Shown: positions 63,570-64,000 of the stretch, piece after piece
Layout of the letters: every line of letters begins with the position of its first letter
Numbering within the stretch: the first letter of the stretch is position 1
Assembly: GCA_022414725.1 (NCBI GenBank)
Contig: CM039462.1
Location: 179,387,154 to 179,451,153 of the forward strand
Source of the DNA: Microglena sp. YARC
Taxonomy: Eukaryota; Chlorophyta; Chlorophyceae; Chlamydomonadales; Chlamydomonadaceae
Length of the DNA: 64,000 nt
Direction: 5' to 3'
Position numbers and translations under genes: made by a program
The notes under the pieces: generated by a model
The model's database searches: none
What the model saw: only the letters and a program-made list of their open reading frames with translations
What the model was told of the DNA's origin: nothing

Positions 63570-63765
63570 GGGAAGCAATCATCTGATGTTTGACCAAGAG
63601 ACGAGTATGATATCATATGATATCATACAAAAAATCAGATGATTTAATAGTCATTTGATATGATGGCCCATGGCCAAAGTTCCTAATCAGACCAACCGGC
63701 ATCATATGATATCATATGATATCATATGATGACTGATATCATATGATATCATATTGGCCGACCCC
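63570..63765 (-). mobile_element. TA-flanked palindromic MITE, copy 4
   Basis: The 196-bp element starts GGGAAGCAATC and ends TTGGCCGACCCC with TA following. It has the largest number of ATATGATATCATATGAT palindromes of the four copies and the word CCAAAGTTCCTAATCAGACC. The ends are more diverged than in the other copies. Confidence 0.8.
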
Positions 63766-63919
63766 TACGTATAATGTACTAGGGAATGAGTGTTCAAAAC
63801 ATCATGTGACTCCCTTTGGCAGAATGGACTGTTTGCAATTGCTTCAGTGGTCAAGATCCTGGTGATGTCCACATTGTCCGAGGTTGGCCTCACTATGTCA
63901 TGCATGTATAGTCCAGAGC
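63766..63919. other. Unassigned short stretch
   Basis: No repeat or gene is recognised between the MITE and the terminal SINE. Confidence 0.5.
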
Positions 63920-64000
63920 CCTTTCAGTGATATAACAATGGTCTAGTGGTAGACCAGAATCGCTATGAGGATGAAGAGTCGGGGGTTCGACTCCCCTTCG
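63920..64000 (+). mobile_element. tRNA-derived SINE, head only (cut by window end)
   Basis: CCCTTTCAGTGATATAACAA, TGGTCTAGTGGTAGACCAG, GAGGATGAAGAGTCGGGGG and B box GGTTCGACTCC match S1 at 34180 almost base for base. The rest lies outside the window. Confidence 0.85.

Overview
The window looks like nuclear DNA from a repeat-rich eukaryote, most likely a green-lineage alga. The evidence is GT-AG introns, a Yippee protein of plant-like sequence, degenerate CCCTAAA-type telomeric tracts, and tRNA-derived SINEs. The species call is inference. Most long open frames here are artefacts of satellites whose period is a multiple of three.

Layout. 1-21922 is one nearly invariant 32-bp satellite (about 685 copies). 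22980-26598 (minus) is a complete 7-exon typical 2-Cys peroxiredoxin of 195 residues with ordinary introns. 27636-27965 is a hAT-like element with a perfect 8-bp target duplication that carries a 62-nt piece of 18S rRNA. 29715-50098 (plus) is a Yippee zinc-binding protein gene: six small exons (417 nt of coding sequence, 138 residues, every position of the Yippee signature intact) spread over 20 kb of satellites, SINEs and MITEs. 50.1-57.6 kb holds dispersed repeats and no gene I recognise. 57.7-63.3 kb (plus) holds a repetitive ORF and further exon-like blocks of a probable third gene I cannot name. The window ends inside a SINE.

Main observation. In the Yippee locus and in the third putative gene, many of the tandem arrays are built from exon edges: the last or first part of an exon, its splice site and adjoining intron are tandemly multiplied. 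Examples are exon 2 donor side (11-12 units), exon 3 donor side (33-bp units), exon 4 acceptor side (8 units, then the whole block duplicated, giving two perfect copies of exon 4), exon 6 acceptor side (133-bp monomers in a 266-bp higher-order repeat) and the stop-codon end of exon 6. The gene is therefore surrounded by dozens of decoy splice sites. The peroxiredoxin gene nearby shows none of this. I have not seen this architecture described, and it is the strongest candidate here for something new.

Four short transposon groups were resolved by their ends: hAT-like MITEs (three copies with 8-bp duplications), a second hAT-like group (three members, one nested by the first), TA-flanked ATATGATATCATAT palindrome MITEs (four copies) and a tRNA-derived SINE family (at least five copies plus fragments).
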